Positions 1 through 8,230 of a DNA stretch of 64,000 nt are shown here, piece by piece. Numbering within the stretch: position 1 is the first letter of the stretch; each line of letters opens with the position of its first letter. The DNA is from [Clostridium] scindens ATCC 35704 (GTDB lineage Bacteria; Bacillota; Clostridia; Lachnospirales; Lachnospiraceae). The notes under the pieces are model-generated. The model searched no databases, had not been told where the DNA came from, and saw only the letters and a list, made by a program, of their open reading frames with translations. The translations under genes and the position numbers were made by a program. Where the stretch lies: NCBI RefSeq assembly GCF_004295125.1, contig NZ_CP036170.1, positions 3,040,501-3,104,500 of the forward strand, in the 5' to 3' direction.

Positions 1-406
1 AGGATGGGATCGGCTTTTTGTATTCCGGCGCAAACATCCCCATCTCTTCCAGTTCTTTTTTCAGCATCTGGAATCTCTCATAGAGAAGTCCATCTCCATC
101 CAGCCGTATCTCTTTGGCGTACAGCTGGTAGGAGCCGCTTCGCTCATACACATTTACAGAGCCCAGGACCACGATCTGCTGGCCCTCGCTCATACGAAAA
201 GAGAGTCCGCCTCGCTGCCCGGCAAACATAACGCAGGCAATCGTTCCGGACTCATCTTTTAATGAAAAATATATATGTCCCGATGTGTGATACTTACAAT
301 TAGAAACCTCGCCCTTGACGTAAATGCGGTTCAGCATGTAGTCCTGGGTAAACATATTCTTAATGTAGGCATTCACCTGTTTAACCGTATATACATTCCG
401 AGTCAT
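1..406 (-). CDS. xseA: Exodeoxyribonuclease VII large subunit (partial, C-terminus off window)
   Basis: Large subunit of exonuclease VII, which with XseB degrades single-stranded DNA to short oligonucleotides in repair. The reverse strand is open for 135 codons from an ATG at 404-406 to the window edge, so only the N-terminal OB-fold is visible; the catalytic and coiled-coil parts lie outside. The protein begins MTRNVYTVKQVNAYIKN and continues with VKGEVSN, HIYFSLKDE and GSVNVYERSGSYQLY, the typical XseA start. An AGAGGTAGG ribosome site precedes the ATG. The start is 13 nt after the nusB stop, so it is cotranscribed with nusB. The nusB-xseA order matches Bacillus apart from the missing folD. 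Truncation here is only a window effect. Confidence 0.9.
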   Translation of the reverse strand, partial: MTRNVYTVKQVNAYIKNMFTQDYMLNRIYVKGEVSNCKYHTSGHIYFSLKDESGTIACVMFAGQRGGLSFRMSEGQQIVVLGSVNVYERSGSYQLYAKEIRLDGDGLLYERFQMLKKELEEMGMFAPEYKKPIPS

Positions 407-419
407 AACCTACCTCTGA

Positions 420-818
420 TTAATCTACAAGTTTTGCAAGCACGCCATTGACAAATGAGGGACCGTCCTCGCTGCTGTACTTCTTCGCTAGTTCCACAGC
501 CTCGTCGATGGCCACGCCTGTAGGAACATCCTCGTCCCATCTCATCTCATATACTGCCAGCCTCAGGATCGTCAGATCCACCTTGTTCATCCGGCTCGTC
601 TTCCACCTGGTCGTATGCTCGTTAATCAGCGCGTCAATCTCTTCTACCTTCGACGCGATCTTCTGTACCTTTTCCCTGATATAGTCAAGGTCCTTTTCAC
701 CCGCACCCTCCAGCTGGCCGAAGTAGAGTTCCAGCTGCTCCGGCATATCCCCGCCAGCGTTGAATTCCACTCCGAACAGCATCTTGAAGATGTGCTCTCT
801 TTGCTCTGTCCTCTTCAC
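420..818 (-). CDS. nusB: Transcription antitermination factor NusB
   Basis: NusB binds boxA RNA with S10 (NusE) and supports antitermination on rRNA operons. The 132-residue product has normal length and the conserved N-terminal helix MKRTEQREHIFKMLFG, then an all-helical body ending in AIDEAVELAKKYSSEDGPSF, the family's C-terminal signature, and FVNGVLAKL. The start codon is GTG at 816-818, chosen because it gives the canonical N-terminus and directly abuts the stop codon of the upstream Asp23 gene (819-821). That zero-gap arrangement suggests translational coupling. It sits between yqhY and xseA in one operon. Confidence 0.95.
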   Translation of the reverse strand: MKRTEQREHIFKMLFGVEFNAGGDMPEQLELYFGQLEGAGEKDLDYIREKVQKIASKVEEIDALINEHTTRWKTSRMNKVDLTILRLAVYEMRWDEDVPTGVAIDEAVELAKKYSSEDGPSFVNGVLAKLVD

Positions 819-1202
819 TTATGCTTCCTCCGGCACGTCTACTCCGGCGATTCGGATATTCACATCGGCAACATCGAGGCCTGTCATATTCTCGATTGCC
901 GCCTTAACCTTCTCCTGCACCTTCGTAGTAATCTCTTTGATACTGTAGCCATACTTCAGATTCAGTGCCAAGGATACCGTCACGATCCCATCCAGCACAT
1001 CAACTTTGACGCCTTTGGACAAAGACTTCATGCCCAGTTTGCCAATCAGTTCCCTTGTCGCGTTTCCCGCCATGGAAGAGACGCCGTCCACTTCCATAGC
1101 AGCAAGGCCTGCAATAATCGCCACTACTTCGTCCGCAATCTTCACCTCGCCGAGATTCTCATCGCCCTTTATTGTATACGTATTTCTTTCTTCTCTACTC
1201 AT
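819..1202 (-). CDS. yqhY: Asp23/Gls24 family envelope stress response protein
   Basis: A 127-residue Asp23/Gls24 (DUF322) protein. The body shows the family pattern GEVKIADEVVAIIAGLAAMEVDGV near residues 17-40, followed by GMKSLSKGVKVDV and VSLALNLKYGYSI. In Firmicutes, Asp23-like proteins are associated with envelope stress or, for YqhY next to the acc genes, with fatty acid synthesis; the biochemical role is not known. The position directly upstream of nusB matches B. subtilis yqhY-nusB, although acc genes are not next to it here. The start ATG follows a good AGGAGG site. It lies 68 nt after the prfC stop and is probably read from the prfC promoter or one in that gap. Confidence 0.88.
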   Translation of the reverse strand: MSREERNTYTIKGDENLGEVKIADEVVAIIAGLAAMEVDGVSSMAGNATRELIGKLGMKSLSKGVKVDVLDGIVTVSLALNLKYGYSIKEITTKVQEKVKAAIENMTGLDVADVNIRIAGVDVPEEA

Positions 1203-1270
1203 TACCTGAACCTCCTGTCTGGTTTTACACTTCTAGTAATTATATCAAATTTACCTACGTTTGCAAAGTC

Positions 1271-2872
1271 TTATCTGCCGAATTCGGATAACTCAAGCCC
1301 ATCGTTGCGCTCTATGGTCATGCGGATGCTCCATTCATTGATGAACAGAAGCAGCGGACGGCCCTTCAAGTCTTTCACCTTCTTCATGTCGGATGTGCCT
1401 GTCAGTTTATCCAGGTCAATCTCCGTATTCTCGATCCAGCGGATATGCTCGTATGGAAGAGTGTCCATGCGTATCTCCACATTATACTCGTTTTCCAGCC
1501 TGTATTTGAGCACGTCAAACTGCAGGACGCCCACGACGCCCACGATGATCTCTTCCATTCCAGTGTTGTATTCCTGGAAGATCTGGATCGCGCCTTCCTG
1601 GGCAATCTGGTTGATTCCTTTAATGAACTGCTTCCGCTTCATCGTGTCTACCTGGCGCACTCTTGCAAAATGCTCCGGCGCGAATGTAGGGATGCCTTCG
1701 TAGACGAATTTATCACCGGCATTGGTAAGGGTATCTCCGATCGAGAAGATACCCGGATCAAAGACTCCGATAATGTCTCCCCCATAGGCTTTCTCTATCA
1801 TCTTCCTCTCGCTTGCCATCATCTGCTGGGGCTGCGACAGGCGCACCTTCTTGCCGCCCTGTATATGGAAGACATCCATGCCTGCCTCGAATTCGCCGGA
1901 ACAGATGCGCATGAAGGCGATCCGGTCCCGGTGAGCCTTATTCATGTTGGCCTGAATCTTGAACACGAAGGCAGAAAAGTCACCCTCTTCCATGGGATCG
2001 ATCAGGCCCCTGTCAGATTTTCTTGGAAGCGGGGACGAGGTCATCTTAAGGAAATGTTTTAGAAACGTTTCCACACCGAAGTTCGTAAGGGCTGAGCCAA
2101 AGAATACCGGCGAGAGTTCGCCCTTGCTCACCAGTTCCTGGTCAAACTGAGCCCCGGCTCCATCCTGAAGTTCGATTTCCTCTTCCAGCTGCACTCTCTG
2201 GGAGTCTCTGATAAGCCATGCGATCTCCGGATCGGCGATATCTACCTTCTTCACCTCTCCCTGGGTAGTGCCCTTGCGGGTGTCAGAAAACAGTTCTACC
2301 TTCTTCGTCTCCCTGTCATAGACCCCTTTGAATTCCTTGCCTGAGCCGATCGGCCAGTTTATCGGGCAGGTGGCGATTCCCAGTTCATTCTCGATATCAT
2401 CCAGAAGTTCAAAGGTATCCATTGCCTCCCTGTCCATCTTATTGATAAAGGTAAAGATCGGGATGTGGCGCATGGTACATACCTTGAAAAGTTTCCTGGT
2501 CTGCGCCTCCACGCCCTTGGACGCATCGATTACCATCACCGCGGAGTCCGCCGCCATCAGCGTACGGTACGTATCCTCCGAGAAATCCTGATGGCCCGGC
2601 GTATCCAGGATGTTGATGCAGTAGCCGTCAAAATTAAACTGAAGGACTGAGGAGGTGACCGAGATACCTCTTTCCTTCTCGATCTCCATCCAGTCGGACA
2701 CCGCATGCTTAGCCGTGGCCTTTCCCTTGACGCTTCCCGCCTGGTTGATGGCTCCCCCGTACAGGAGGAACTTCTCCGTAAGCGTAGTCTTGCCGGCATC
2801 CGGGTGGGAGATGATGGCAAAGGTCCTTCTCTTTTTTATCTGCTCTTTTACTTGATTATTTATCTGTGACAT
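1271..2872 (-). CDS. prfC: Peptide chain release factor 3
   Basis: RF3 is the GTPase that ejects RF1/RF2 from the ribosome after peptide release. The 533-residue product has the normal length. It shows the P-loop SHPDAGKTTLTE, the G2 region around RGISVTSS, the G3 motif DTPGHQDF and the G4 motif NKMDRE, then EF-G-like domains II and III. The frame is open a little further upstream to a GTG, but the ATG at 2870-2872 is preferred because the TAGGAG ribosome site is correctly spaced for it and would overlap the GTG. A promoter with a 17-bp spacer lies 52 nt upstream. No other GTPase of this family is nearby. Confidence 0.93.
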   Translation of the reverse strand: MSQINNQVKEQIKKRRTFAIISHPDAGKTTLTEKFLLYGGAINQAGSVKGKATAKHAVSDWMEIEKERGISVTSSVLQFNFDGYCINILDTPGHQDFSEDTYRTLMAADSAVMVIDASKGVEAQTRKLFKVCTMRHIPIFTFINKMDREAMDTFELLDDIENELGIATCPINWPIGSGKEFKGVYDRETKKVELFSDTRKGTTQGEVKKVDIADPEIAWLIRDSQRVQLEEEIELQDGAGAQFDQELVSKGELSPVFFGSALTNFGVETFLKHFLKMTSSPLPRKSDRGLIDPMEEGDFSAFVFKIQANMNKAHRDRIAFMRICSGEFEAGMDVFHIQGGKKVRLSQPQQMMASERKMIEKAYGGDIIGVFDPGIFSIGDTLTNAGDKFVYEGIPTFAPEHFARVRQVDTMKRKQFIKGINQIAQEGAIQIFQEYNTGMEEIIVGVVGVLQFDVLKYRLENEYNVEIRMDTLPYEHIRWIENTEIDLDKLTGTSDMKKVKDLKGRPLLLFINEWSIRMTIERNDGLELSEFGR

Positions 2873-2923
2873 AGATTCAAACACTCCTACAAATAGTATA
2901 TCCGCATATAGACGCTATTAGAC

Positions 2924-2952
2924 AGTATAACACACCTGGAATCAATCCTCAA
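2924..2952 (-). promoter_or_regulatory. Candidate sigma-A promoter of prfC operon
   Basis: On the minus strand, a -35 box TTGAGG (2947-2952) and a -10 box TATACT (2924-2929) are separated by exactly 17 bp. Transcription would start about 45 nt upstream of the prfC ATG and could run through yqhY, nusB and xseA. The call is by motif only. Confidence 0.55.
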
Positions 2953-3050
2953 TTGGGAATTTTGTTTATTAGGGGACAGGTGATTGGCGTGTAACGCGCG
3001 GCGGACGGATGGGAGCGGGCTTTAGGATACGCCGTTCGCCGGAACAGATA

Positions 3051-3096
3051 AAAGCCAGCCTATATAAGAAGCATAATTGCCTCCTATTAGACTGGC
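3051..3096 (-). terminator. Hairpin with U-rich tail, likely end of spoIIIA transcript
   Basis: Read on the minus strand, GCCAG at 3092-3096 pairs with CTGGC at 3054-3058, with an imperfect, bulged extension of the stem toward an A/T-rich loop. A TTTTAT run follows immediately. It lies about 160 nt beyond the spoIIIAH stop and is the only terminator-like structure before prfC. The stem is imperfect, so confidence is moderate. Confidence 0.5.
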
Positions 3097-3252
3097 CTGC
3101 AAACTGGTTTATGTAGTTTTATGTATAGTCTGCGGGTGATAAGCCGCTATCGGCGACTCTTTCGCGGGCTTACAGATCAGTGCAAGAGATGCAGGCGCCA
3201 AAGCGTCGCAGGAATCACCGCCCCAGCCTCGCGGGCGGGTCGCCAATCCCCC
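3097..3252 (-). other. GC-rich structured 3' region after spoIIIAH; no gene seen
   Basis: The region between spoIIIAH and prfC (2873-3252) holds no convincing ORF. Its spoIIIAH-proximal part is strikingly GC-rich and self-complementary. On the minus strand, GCGGTGAT near 3220 can pair with ATCACCCGC near 3130 (one bulge). Inside that, AAGCCCGC near 3167 pairs with GCGGCTT near 3145, which leaves a possible multi-helix junction. I do not recognise a riboswitch class. It could be a structured 3' UTR or a small RNA ending at the hairpin at 3051-3096. The pairing was found by eye and is weak evidence. Confidence 0.3.
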
Positions 3253-3888
3253 CTACTTTCCTTCGGAATACACCGGCGTAATCACGATGTTTTGTGCCGC
3301 CACGCCAGTCTTACGGGTAATGATGTCTTCGATCTGCGCCCGGTTGGCGTCGCTTAATTCTGCCGCATTCACGACTACGTCTGCCGCATCCTGGGTCAGG
3401 CTTACTACGGCCTCGCTGAAGCCTTTGGATGCCAGAAGCGTCTCGGCTGCAGCTTCTTTTTCCGCAATATCCGTCATTGCCACCATCTGGTTCACCGCGT
3501 CCTGTTTCTGCTCATCGCTTAAGTTCTCGTTGTCGATGATTTCCATCAGGGACTCTTTGTTCTTGGCTCTTACTTGTTCCCTGGTCACCTTTGCTTCTGC
3601 AACCACGGCGCTTGCCTCGCCGCTTGTTAGTACAGCCTCTCCCGGCGTCCCGTCCACGCTTCCGTCGCTGTCGGTGCCGTCCTGGCTCTTGATATCATCG
3701 GACGCGCTTGTCGTCACATCCTCCTCAGATATGTCCAGAAGTTCCTTATTTGCAAGTTCTGCATTCGTCTTTTCTGCCGTATCCTTATCCCCGAATAATT
3801 TTCCGGAGTAATTCAGATATCCTGCCGCCGCAATCATTACGGCCAATGCTGCAATAATAATCTGGTTCTTTTTAAAGATTCGTTTCAC
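3253..3888 (-). CDS. spoIIIAH: Stage III sporulation protein AH
   Basis: SpoIIIAH is the mother-cell membrane protein whose extracellular YscJ/FliF-like domain meets forespore SpoIIQ to form the intercellular channel during engulfment. The 211-residue product begins with a basic stretch and one transmembrane helix (about residues 9-27). A low-complexity acidic linker follows (about 35-95), then a conserved C-terminal ring-building domain with NKESLMEIIDNENLSDEQKQ and IITRKTGVAAQNIVI-type sequence. It is the last gene of a complete spoIIIA operon and starts 28 nt after spoIIIAG. Expression is expected from sigma-E, which I did not map. Confidence 0.93.
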   Translation of the reverse strand: MKRIFKKNQIIIAALAVMIAAAGYLNYSGKLFGDKDTAEKTNAELANKELLDISEEDVTTSASDDIKSQDGTDSDGSVDGTPGEAVLTSGEASAVVAEAKVTREQVRAKNKESLMEIIDNENLSDEQKQDAVNQMVAMTDIAEKEAAAETLLASKGFSEAVVSLTQDAADVVVNAAELSDANRAQIEDIITRKTGVAAQNIVITPVYSEGK

Positions 3889-3916
3889 TGTTCATCCTCC
3901 TACCTTGCCACATCGT

Positions 3917-4519
3917 TTATGAATTCTTCTTCATTATCCTAATCTTATGCGTGTCTATCCCAAATAATGCTTGAACTGCTTCAGTAATATTCTGTTTTAC
4001 CACTGCATTATCTCCTCCGGAGGCTATGACTACCACTCCTTCTACCTGAGGGCTCAGTTCCTTGCTGATATAAGGCGCCTGCCCCTGGGATCCATCTCCG
4101 TCATATACGGTGGACTCTCCATGGCTGCTGTTCTGGGTCGTGCGCGTCCCTCCCTGGCTGTCTGACTCCGTAACCGTCTCGCTTTGTGCCTCCACATCCT
4201 TCTCCACCACTTTCTCGGCTGAGGATTTTAAAGTTATCATGACGGTCACATCCCCGACCCCGGCCATCTGTGACAGCACGCCCTCAAGGTGCCCTTCCAT
4301 ATAAGAAGCGTAATTGCCATACGCCGCCTCTCCTCCTCCCTCTGCCGCCGTGCTGCTCCCTGCATCTTTGGAAGCAGCATCCTTCCCCTTCCCTGTGGGA
4401 ATGGCGATTACGACCAGCAATATTCCCACCAGAAGCAGAATCAGCAGCTGGTCCTTTTTTAACTTTTTAATCGAAAAATTCTTCGGAATTTCAAATCGTT
4501 TCTTTTTCTTAACGTCCAA
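3917..4519 (-). CDS. spoIIIAG: Stage III sporulation protein AG
   Basis: SpoIIIAG forms a large ring in the mother-cell membrane as part of the SpoIIIA-SpoIIQ feeding channel. The 200-residue product has a basic N-terminus (MDVKKKKRFEIP), one transmembrane helix (about residues 25-44), then a ring-building domain with LEGVLSQMAGVGDVTVMITL, a conserved SpoIIIAG signature. A Ser/Thr/Gly-rich insert (about 115-145) precedes the C-terminal strand and KHIRIMKKNS-like end. The start overlaps the 3' end of spoIIIAF by 11 nt, consistent with coupled translation. Confidence 0.93.
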   Translation of the reverse strand: MDVKKKKRFEIPKNFSIKKLKKDQLLILLLVGILLVVIAIPTGKGKDAASKDAGSSTAAEGGGEAAYGNYASYMEGHLEGVLSQMAGVGDVTVMITLKSSAEKVVEKDVEAQSETVTESDSQGGTRTTQNSSHGESTVYDGDGSQGQAPYISKELSPQVEGVVVIASGGDNAVVKQNITEAVQALFGIDTHKIRIMKKNS

Positions 4520-4859
4520 TCTCTATCTCCTCCACCTCTATCCCGGTTTCCTCATCTTCCGGTTCCTGCCCGGCATCGTCCGGATAGCCTTCTGGCAGCG
4601 TCTCGCCAAGATACTTGGATTCTTCCTCTATCTTTTTCATCTGCTCCTGATACTCTTTGCTGTCATACAGACTCCCCAGCGGATGCTCCATGCCGAATAT
4701 CTTAAGTAAAGGCGTGGCAAGCATGACGACCAGCACCATTCCGGTAAAGAACCGAATATACTTTTTATAATCCGAATTCGGAAGGATATGGATGACCGCC
4801 GTAATAAGCACCATATAAAACGCAATATTCTTCATCCATTCATATAAATATTCAAACAT
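4509..4859 (-). CDS. spoIIIAF: Stage III sporulation protein AF
   Basis: A 116-residue SpoIIIAF. Two N-terminal transmembrane helices (about residues 9-28 and 36-54, including YIRFFTGMVLVVMLATPLL) are followed by a short charged, acidic tail. SpoIIIAF is a membrane component of the SpoIIIA complex; its soluble domain has ring-building character in Bacillus. I prefer the ATG at 4857-4859 because the GAGGTG ribosome site would overlap the slightly upstream GTG. The tail here is rich in Glu (EPEDEETGIEVEEIEIGR) and shorter than in Bacillus. It overlaps spoIIIAG. Confidence 0.88.
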   Translation of the reverse strand: MFEYLYEWMKNIAFYMVLITAVIHILPNSDYKKYIRFFTGMVLVVMLATPLLKIFGMEHPLGSLYDSKEYQEQMKKIEEESKYLGETLPEGYPDDAGQEPEDEETGIEVEEIEIGR

Positions 4860-4868
4860 AGCCACACC

Positions 4869-6053
4869 TCAGACATTACTGGTTACTGCAGATACAATGG
4901 CAATGGTCAGAAGGAACAGAAGGCCCGTAGTAAATACCACCCGCATAAGAAGCTGGCATCCGTCTCCCACTGTCTCAACACAGCCTACGATACGCTTGTC
5001 GGATACCGGCTGTATGATTGCCGCCGCCAGCTTATATAAAAAGGCGATGCAGGCAATCTGAGCCAGCGGCACCACGCACAGGGCGATGCAGATGAGAGCC
5101 CCTGTCATCCCGATTCCATTCTTCACCAGCACCGCCGTGCCAAGAGCCACCTCCGCCACGCCGCCTATGGCATCCCCGATGCCAGGGATAGCTTCCGCGC
5201 CTCTGGCGATGGCGCTTCTTTTCACAGAATCAATGGCCGGGCTTATCATTCCCTGGATCACGTTCAGCCCGATGATGCAGGCCAGCAGCGTCTTTAATAT
5301 CCACGACACTGAAACCTGTATCAGTTCCGCAAACTTGCTTAGATATTCCTCAGAGGAAAGGTAATTCAGCACCCGTACCATCATATAGATATGGATCACG
5401 GGCAGAAGGAAGCTGGTGATCAGAAGTTCTACAAGAAAGATTAAAAACAGCACCAGATTATAAAACGCAATGGAAGTAACGCTGCCTTTTGCAATTGCCA
5501 CTGCCAGGAAATATAAGGGGCAGAATACGCCCATGAATGAGGTCAGGCTGTCTATCCCCTGGCCTACCCACTCCACCACCACCTGGAATGAACTTAATGC
5601 CAATGCAATCAGAAGCAGATACAGGGCGTAAAAACTGATTTCCGATATCTGGCGGCTCTGGAATACGTTTGAAAAATTGCTGAATACGGCCGCAATGACC
5701 GCGATCAGAAGGATATGTACCAGATTGTCCTTGCAGCTTCTAAACGCATATCCCAGCTGATCCGATACCAGCCGGTTCAGCAGCTGGGCGGAAAATGTCA
5801 GATCCCCGGAAATGACTCCCATAAGCGTTTCCTTAAAGTCCAGCTTCTCTTCCGGAAAGAGTTCCTTTAAGGAATCGTCAATCTCCCCAAAATCGAACTC
5901 CCCGATCAAATCCTCCTGCATCCCGGAACTCTCTGCCTTATCCTCATTAGTTCCCGACTGCCTGGCCTCTTTGGCCTGTGCCGGCAGCGGGGAAAATATT
6001 AGGAGCAGGATAACCCACAGGATGGCTGCCTGTACCATTTTTCGCCGCCTCAT
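4869..6053 (-). CDS. spoIIIAE: Stage III sporulation protein AE
   Basis: SpoIIIAE is the polytopic membrane protein of the SpoIIIA complex, with features of a transporter-like export component. The 394-residue product has a cleavable-looking signal (residues 1-27, ending in PAQAKEA), a soluble acidic segment (30-75), and then at least six hydrophobic segments. Conserved family stretches include LVSDQLGYAFRSCKDNLVHI, SVKRSAIARGAEAIPGIGD and ALGTAVLVKNGIGMTGALI. The start overlaps the spoIIIAD stop by 4 nt (ATGA type), so translation is probably coupled. Confidence 0.94.
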   Translation of the reverse strand: MRRRKMVQAAILWVILLLIFSPLPAQAKEARQSGTNEDKAESSGMQEDLIGEFDFGEIDDSLKELFPEEKLDFKETLMGVISGDLTFSAQLLNRLVSDQLGYAFRSCKDNLVHILLIAVIAAVFSNFSNVFQSRQISEISFYALYLLLIALALSSFQVVVEWVGQGIDSLTSFMGVFCPLYFLAVAIAKGSVTSIAFYNLVLFLIFLVELLITSFLLPVIHIYMMVRVLNYLSSEEYLSKFAELIQVSVSWILKTLLACIIGLNVIQGMISPAIDSVKRSAIARGAEAIPGIGDAIGGVAEVALGTAVLVKNGIGMTGALICIALCVVPLAQIACIAFLYKLAAAIIQPVSDKRIVGCVETVGDGCQLLMRVVFTTGLLFLLTIAIVSAVTSNV

Positions 6054-6436
6054 GACAGAAAGTCCTTTATGGTATTTAAAAGCGCCATCAGAACCGGCAT
6101 GCTCAATACCAGAACCGCCAGCTTGCCGAATATCTCTATCTGCAGCGCGATGGTCTGATAGCCCGCGTCCTTGCAGATGCCCGCGGAAAATTCGGCCACA
6201 TAGGTAATCCCCAGCATCTTTATCAGCGTCCCGATATAGGCGGTATCCATATTGATATAATTGGCGATGGTTCTCAAGGCATCGATGATCACTTCCAGCC
6301 GGCCGATAATGGCAAAGAAGATGACCAGGCTGAGTGCCACGCTGATATAGATGCCATACTCAGACTTTCCGCTTTTAAACTGTACGGCCAGCAGGGTGCC
6401 GGCGACCCCGATGATCCCGATCTGTATCATATTCAT
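6050..6436 (-). CDS. spoIIIAD: Stage III sporulation protein AD
   Basis: A small membrane protein of the SpoIIIA complex, about 128 residues with four hydrophobic segments. The family pattern GIIGVAGTLLAVQFKSGKSE near the N-terminus and FSAGICKDAGYQTIALQIE in the third quarter are characteristic. Several in-frame ATGs sit close together (6442, 6436, 6430). The one at 6436 has the best distance from the AGAAGGA ribosome site. It is followed directly by spoIIIAE (4-nt overlap) and starts 15 nt after spoIIIAC. Confidence 0.92.
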   Translation of the reverse strand: MNMIQIGIIGVAGTLLAVQFKSGKSEYGIYISVALSLVIFFAIIGRLEVIIDALRTIANYINMDTAYIGTLIKMLGITYVAEFSAGICKDAGYQTIALQIEIFGKLAVLVLSMPVLMALLNTIKDFLS

Positions 6437-6451
6437 GGGCATTCCTTCTTT

Positions 6452-6646
6452 CTACAGCGAAAATAAATGCTGGATGGATTCAAACAGGTCATAGATGTAT
6501 GGCACGATCCAGAACAGCACCAGCAGAAGCCCCGCAAGGCTTGTAAGGAACGCCTGCTCTTCCCTTCCGCTGTGCTTTAAGACCTGGCTTAAGACGGAGA
6601 CCAGGATTCCCACCGCAGCTATTTTAAATATTAGATTTACACTCAT
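6452..6646 (-). CDS. spoIIIAC: Stage III sporulation protein AC
   Basis: SpoIIIAC is the smallest SpoIIIA subunit, a two-helix membrane protein. The 64-residue product begins MSVNLIFKIAAVGILVSVL and has the family motif QVLKHSGREEQAF between the two hydrophobic helices. The reading frame stays open upstream to 6712, but the ATG at 6644-6646 gives the canonical length and has a GAGG ribosome site. The longer version would overlap spoIIIAB. The gap to spoIIIAB is 11 nt. Confidence 0.9.
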   Translation of the reverse strand: MSVNLIFKIAAVGILVSVLSQVLKHSGREEQAFLTSLAGLLLVLFWIVPYIYDLFESIQHLFSL

Positions 6647-6657
6647 GCACGCCTCCT

Positions 6658-7185
6658 CTATATTAACAGGACGGTAATAAATATCCCGCTCATCACACCC
6701 AGGCAGTGGCATAATCTCACCTTTGCCTTCATCCCGCCCCGCATCTCTTCCATGGAAAGGCTCATTTCCTCCAGGTAGAGGTCGAGAGTCTTTACCTGCA
6801 TCTCAATATCCGCGACCCCCAGCTGGCCTCCAAGATTTATCAGTTTGTCCAGTTCCTCATCCGGAAGGCCTGATGCCCCCAGATATTCTCTTACCGTATC
6901 TTCCCATATATCCGCCAGCGTTCCCCTGTTCTTATGCTCCAGCCTGTCGTATATTTCCAGAATCCATCCTTTATACGGCTCCCTGGAAGATGTCCCAATG
7001 TGACGAAACGCTTCCCCCAGATAAGACCTGGCATACCGTATCTCGCTTCTTAACTGGTAGATCAGCTTCTTGAGATACTGCATCTGGACATACTGGTCGT
7101 TGATACGGTCTGCCGCCCGGATGCCCCATAAAGAGGTGGCTCCTATGATCAGGACAGCCCCGAAGGTCTTTACCATTGCCGTCAT
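6658..7185 (-). CDS. spoIIIAB: Stage III sporulation protein AB
   Basis: SpoIIIAB is structurally a GspF-like protein of the SpoIIIA export apparatus. The 175-residue product has an N-terminal membrane helix (about 5-22), a helical cytoplasmic body with QMQYLKKLIYQLRSEIRYAR and FRHIGTSSREPY, and a C-terminal hydrophobic segment. Its ATG overlaps the stop of spoIIIAA by 4 nt, so the two are coupled. Confidence 0.92.
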   Translation of the reverse strand: MTAMVKTFGAVLIIGATSLWGIRAADRINDQYVQMQYLKKLIYQLRSEIRYARSYLGEAFRHIGTSSREPYKGWILEIYDRLEHKNRGTLADIWEDTVREYLGASGLPDEELDKLINLGGQLGVADIEMQVKTLDLYLEEMSLSMEEMRGGMKAKVRLCHCLGVMSGIFITVLLI

Positions 7186-8120
7186 CTGACATCTTCCCTG
7201 TACAGAAGGCTGCCCCGGTGATCGAAGATGCCATCGATCTGCCCCACGTGCGCGCGGTTTCCCAAAAGAATGTACCGTTCAAAGCGTCCCTGGTCGATCA
7301 TCCGGTCAAGGAGAGGCTTCTTTCTTAATTCTTCCATGGAACCTGCATGGACAGTGGCCAGCATCTTGCAGCCGCAGTGCATTGCGTATTCGATGGCATG
7401 TACATCTTCTGCCGATCCAATCTCATCTACGGCAATGACTTCCGGTCCCATGGAGCGTATCAGCATGATCATGCCTTCTGCCTTGGGGCACCCATCCAGC
7501 ACGTCCGTGCGGATTCCGAGATGGTTCTGGGCGACCCCCATATAGCAGCCTCCAATCTCCGACCTTTCGTCCACCACCCCCACAGCCATGCCCCTCACCC
7601 AGTCATTTCCATCGGAGATCTGACGGATCATATCCCGAAGAAGCGTTGTCTTGCCGCATCTTGGCGGCGATATGACCAGCGTATGGTATAGGCTTCTGTT
7701 ATAGGTAATATGGGGAAATACTTTATCTGCACAACCAAGTACTTCATGGGACATCCGCACATTGACGGATGAGATATGCTTCAGGTTCTTTACTTTGCCG
7801 TTCTCTATAATTGCCTGTCCTGTCATTCCTACTCTGTGTCCTCCTTCAATCGTGATAAATCCCTGCTTCATTTCCTGTTCGTATGCATATAAGGAATAAT
7901 TGCTGATATATTCCAGCATCTCTCTTACATCTTCTTTTGTAACCATATAAGGCTTGCCGCGCTGCCCTCCCAAGATCAGTTCTTCTCCTCTGTAGATCAG
8001 AAGCAGCGGCTTTTCCACCCGCAGCTTGATCTCCTGCAGGTGCTCGTACTGCAGCTGCTCCTTATGGATCAGAATGCGTACGCTGCGCGGCAAGACATTT
8101 AAGATTCTGTTCTCCTGCAT
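7182..8120 (-). CDS. spoIIIAA: Stage III sporulation protein AA (ATPase)
   Basis: SpoIIIAA is the secretion-ATPase-like motor of the SpoIIIA complex, essential for sigma-G activity in the forespore. The 312-residue protein has a Walker A variant SPPRCGKTTLLRDMIRQ (about residues 149-165), a downstream acidic strand VIAVDEIGS (Walker B), and the arginine-rich stretch VGVVDERSEIGG seen in this family. The ATG at 8118-8120 follows AGAGGTGG. It is the first gene of the operon. The next gene upstream, the metallophosphoesterase, points away, so the promoter must lie in the 110 bp between 8121 and 8230. Confidence 0.94.
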   Translation of the reverse strand: MQENRILNVLPRSVRILIHKEQLQYEHLQEIKLRVEKPLLLIYRGEELILGGQRGKPYMVTKEDVREMLEYISNYSLYAYEQEMKQGFITIEGGHRVGMTGQAIIENGKVKNLKHISSVNVRMSHEVLGCADKVFPHITYNRSLYHTLVISPPRCGKTTLLRDMIRQISDGNDWVRGMAVGVVDERSEIGGCYMGVAQNHLGIRTDVLDGCPKAEGMIMLIRSMGPEVIAVDEIGSAEDVHAIEYAMHCGCKMLATVHAGSMEELRKKPLLDRMIDQGRFERYILLGNRAHVGQIDGIFDHRGSLLYREDVR

Positions 8121-8230
8121 ATTTGTCCACCTCTTTACACCAATATATGAGACGACTTTTAATTTATTCCCAAATATGTTACAATCCGTATATTCAAGTA
8201 TCTGATTTCTACGGAAAGGATGAATTTGCT

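Noticed and set aside
615-1703. Long plus-strand ORF (362 codons) opposite yqhY and prfC
   Set aside because: It lies antisense to two well-supported genes, has no ribosome site and its protein has low-complexity, Cys/Leu/Ser-rich composition typical of shadow frames.
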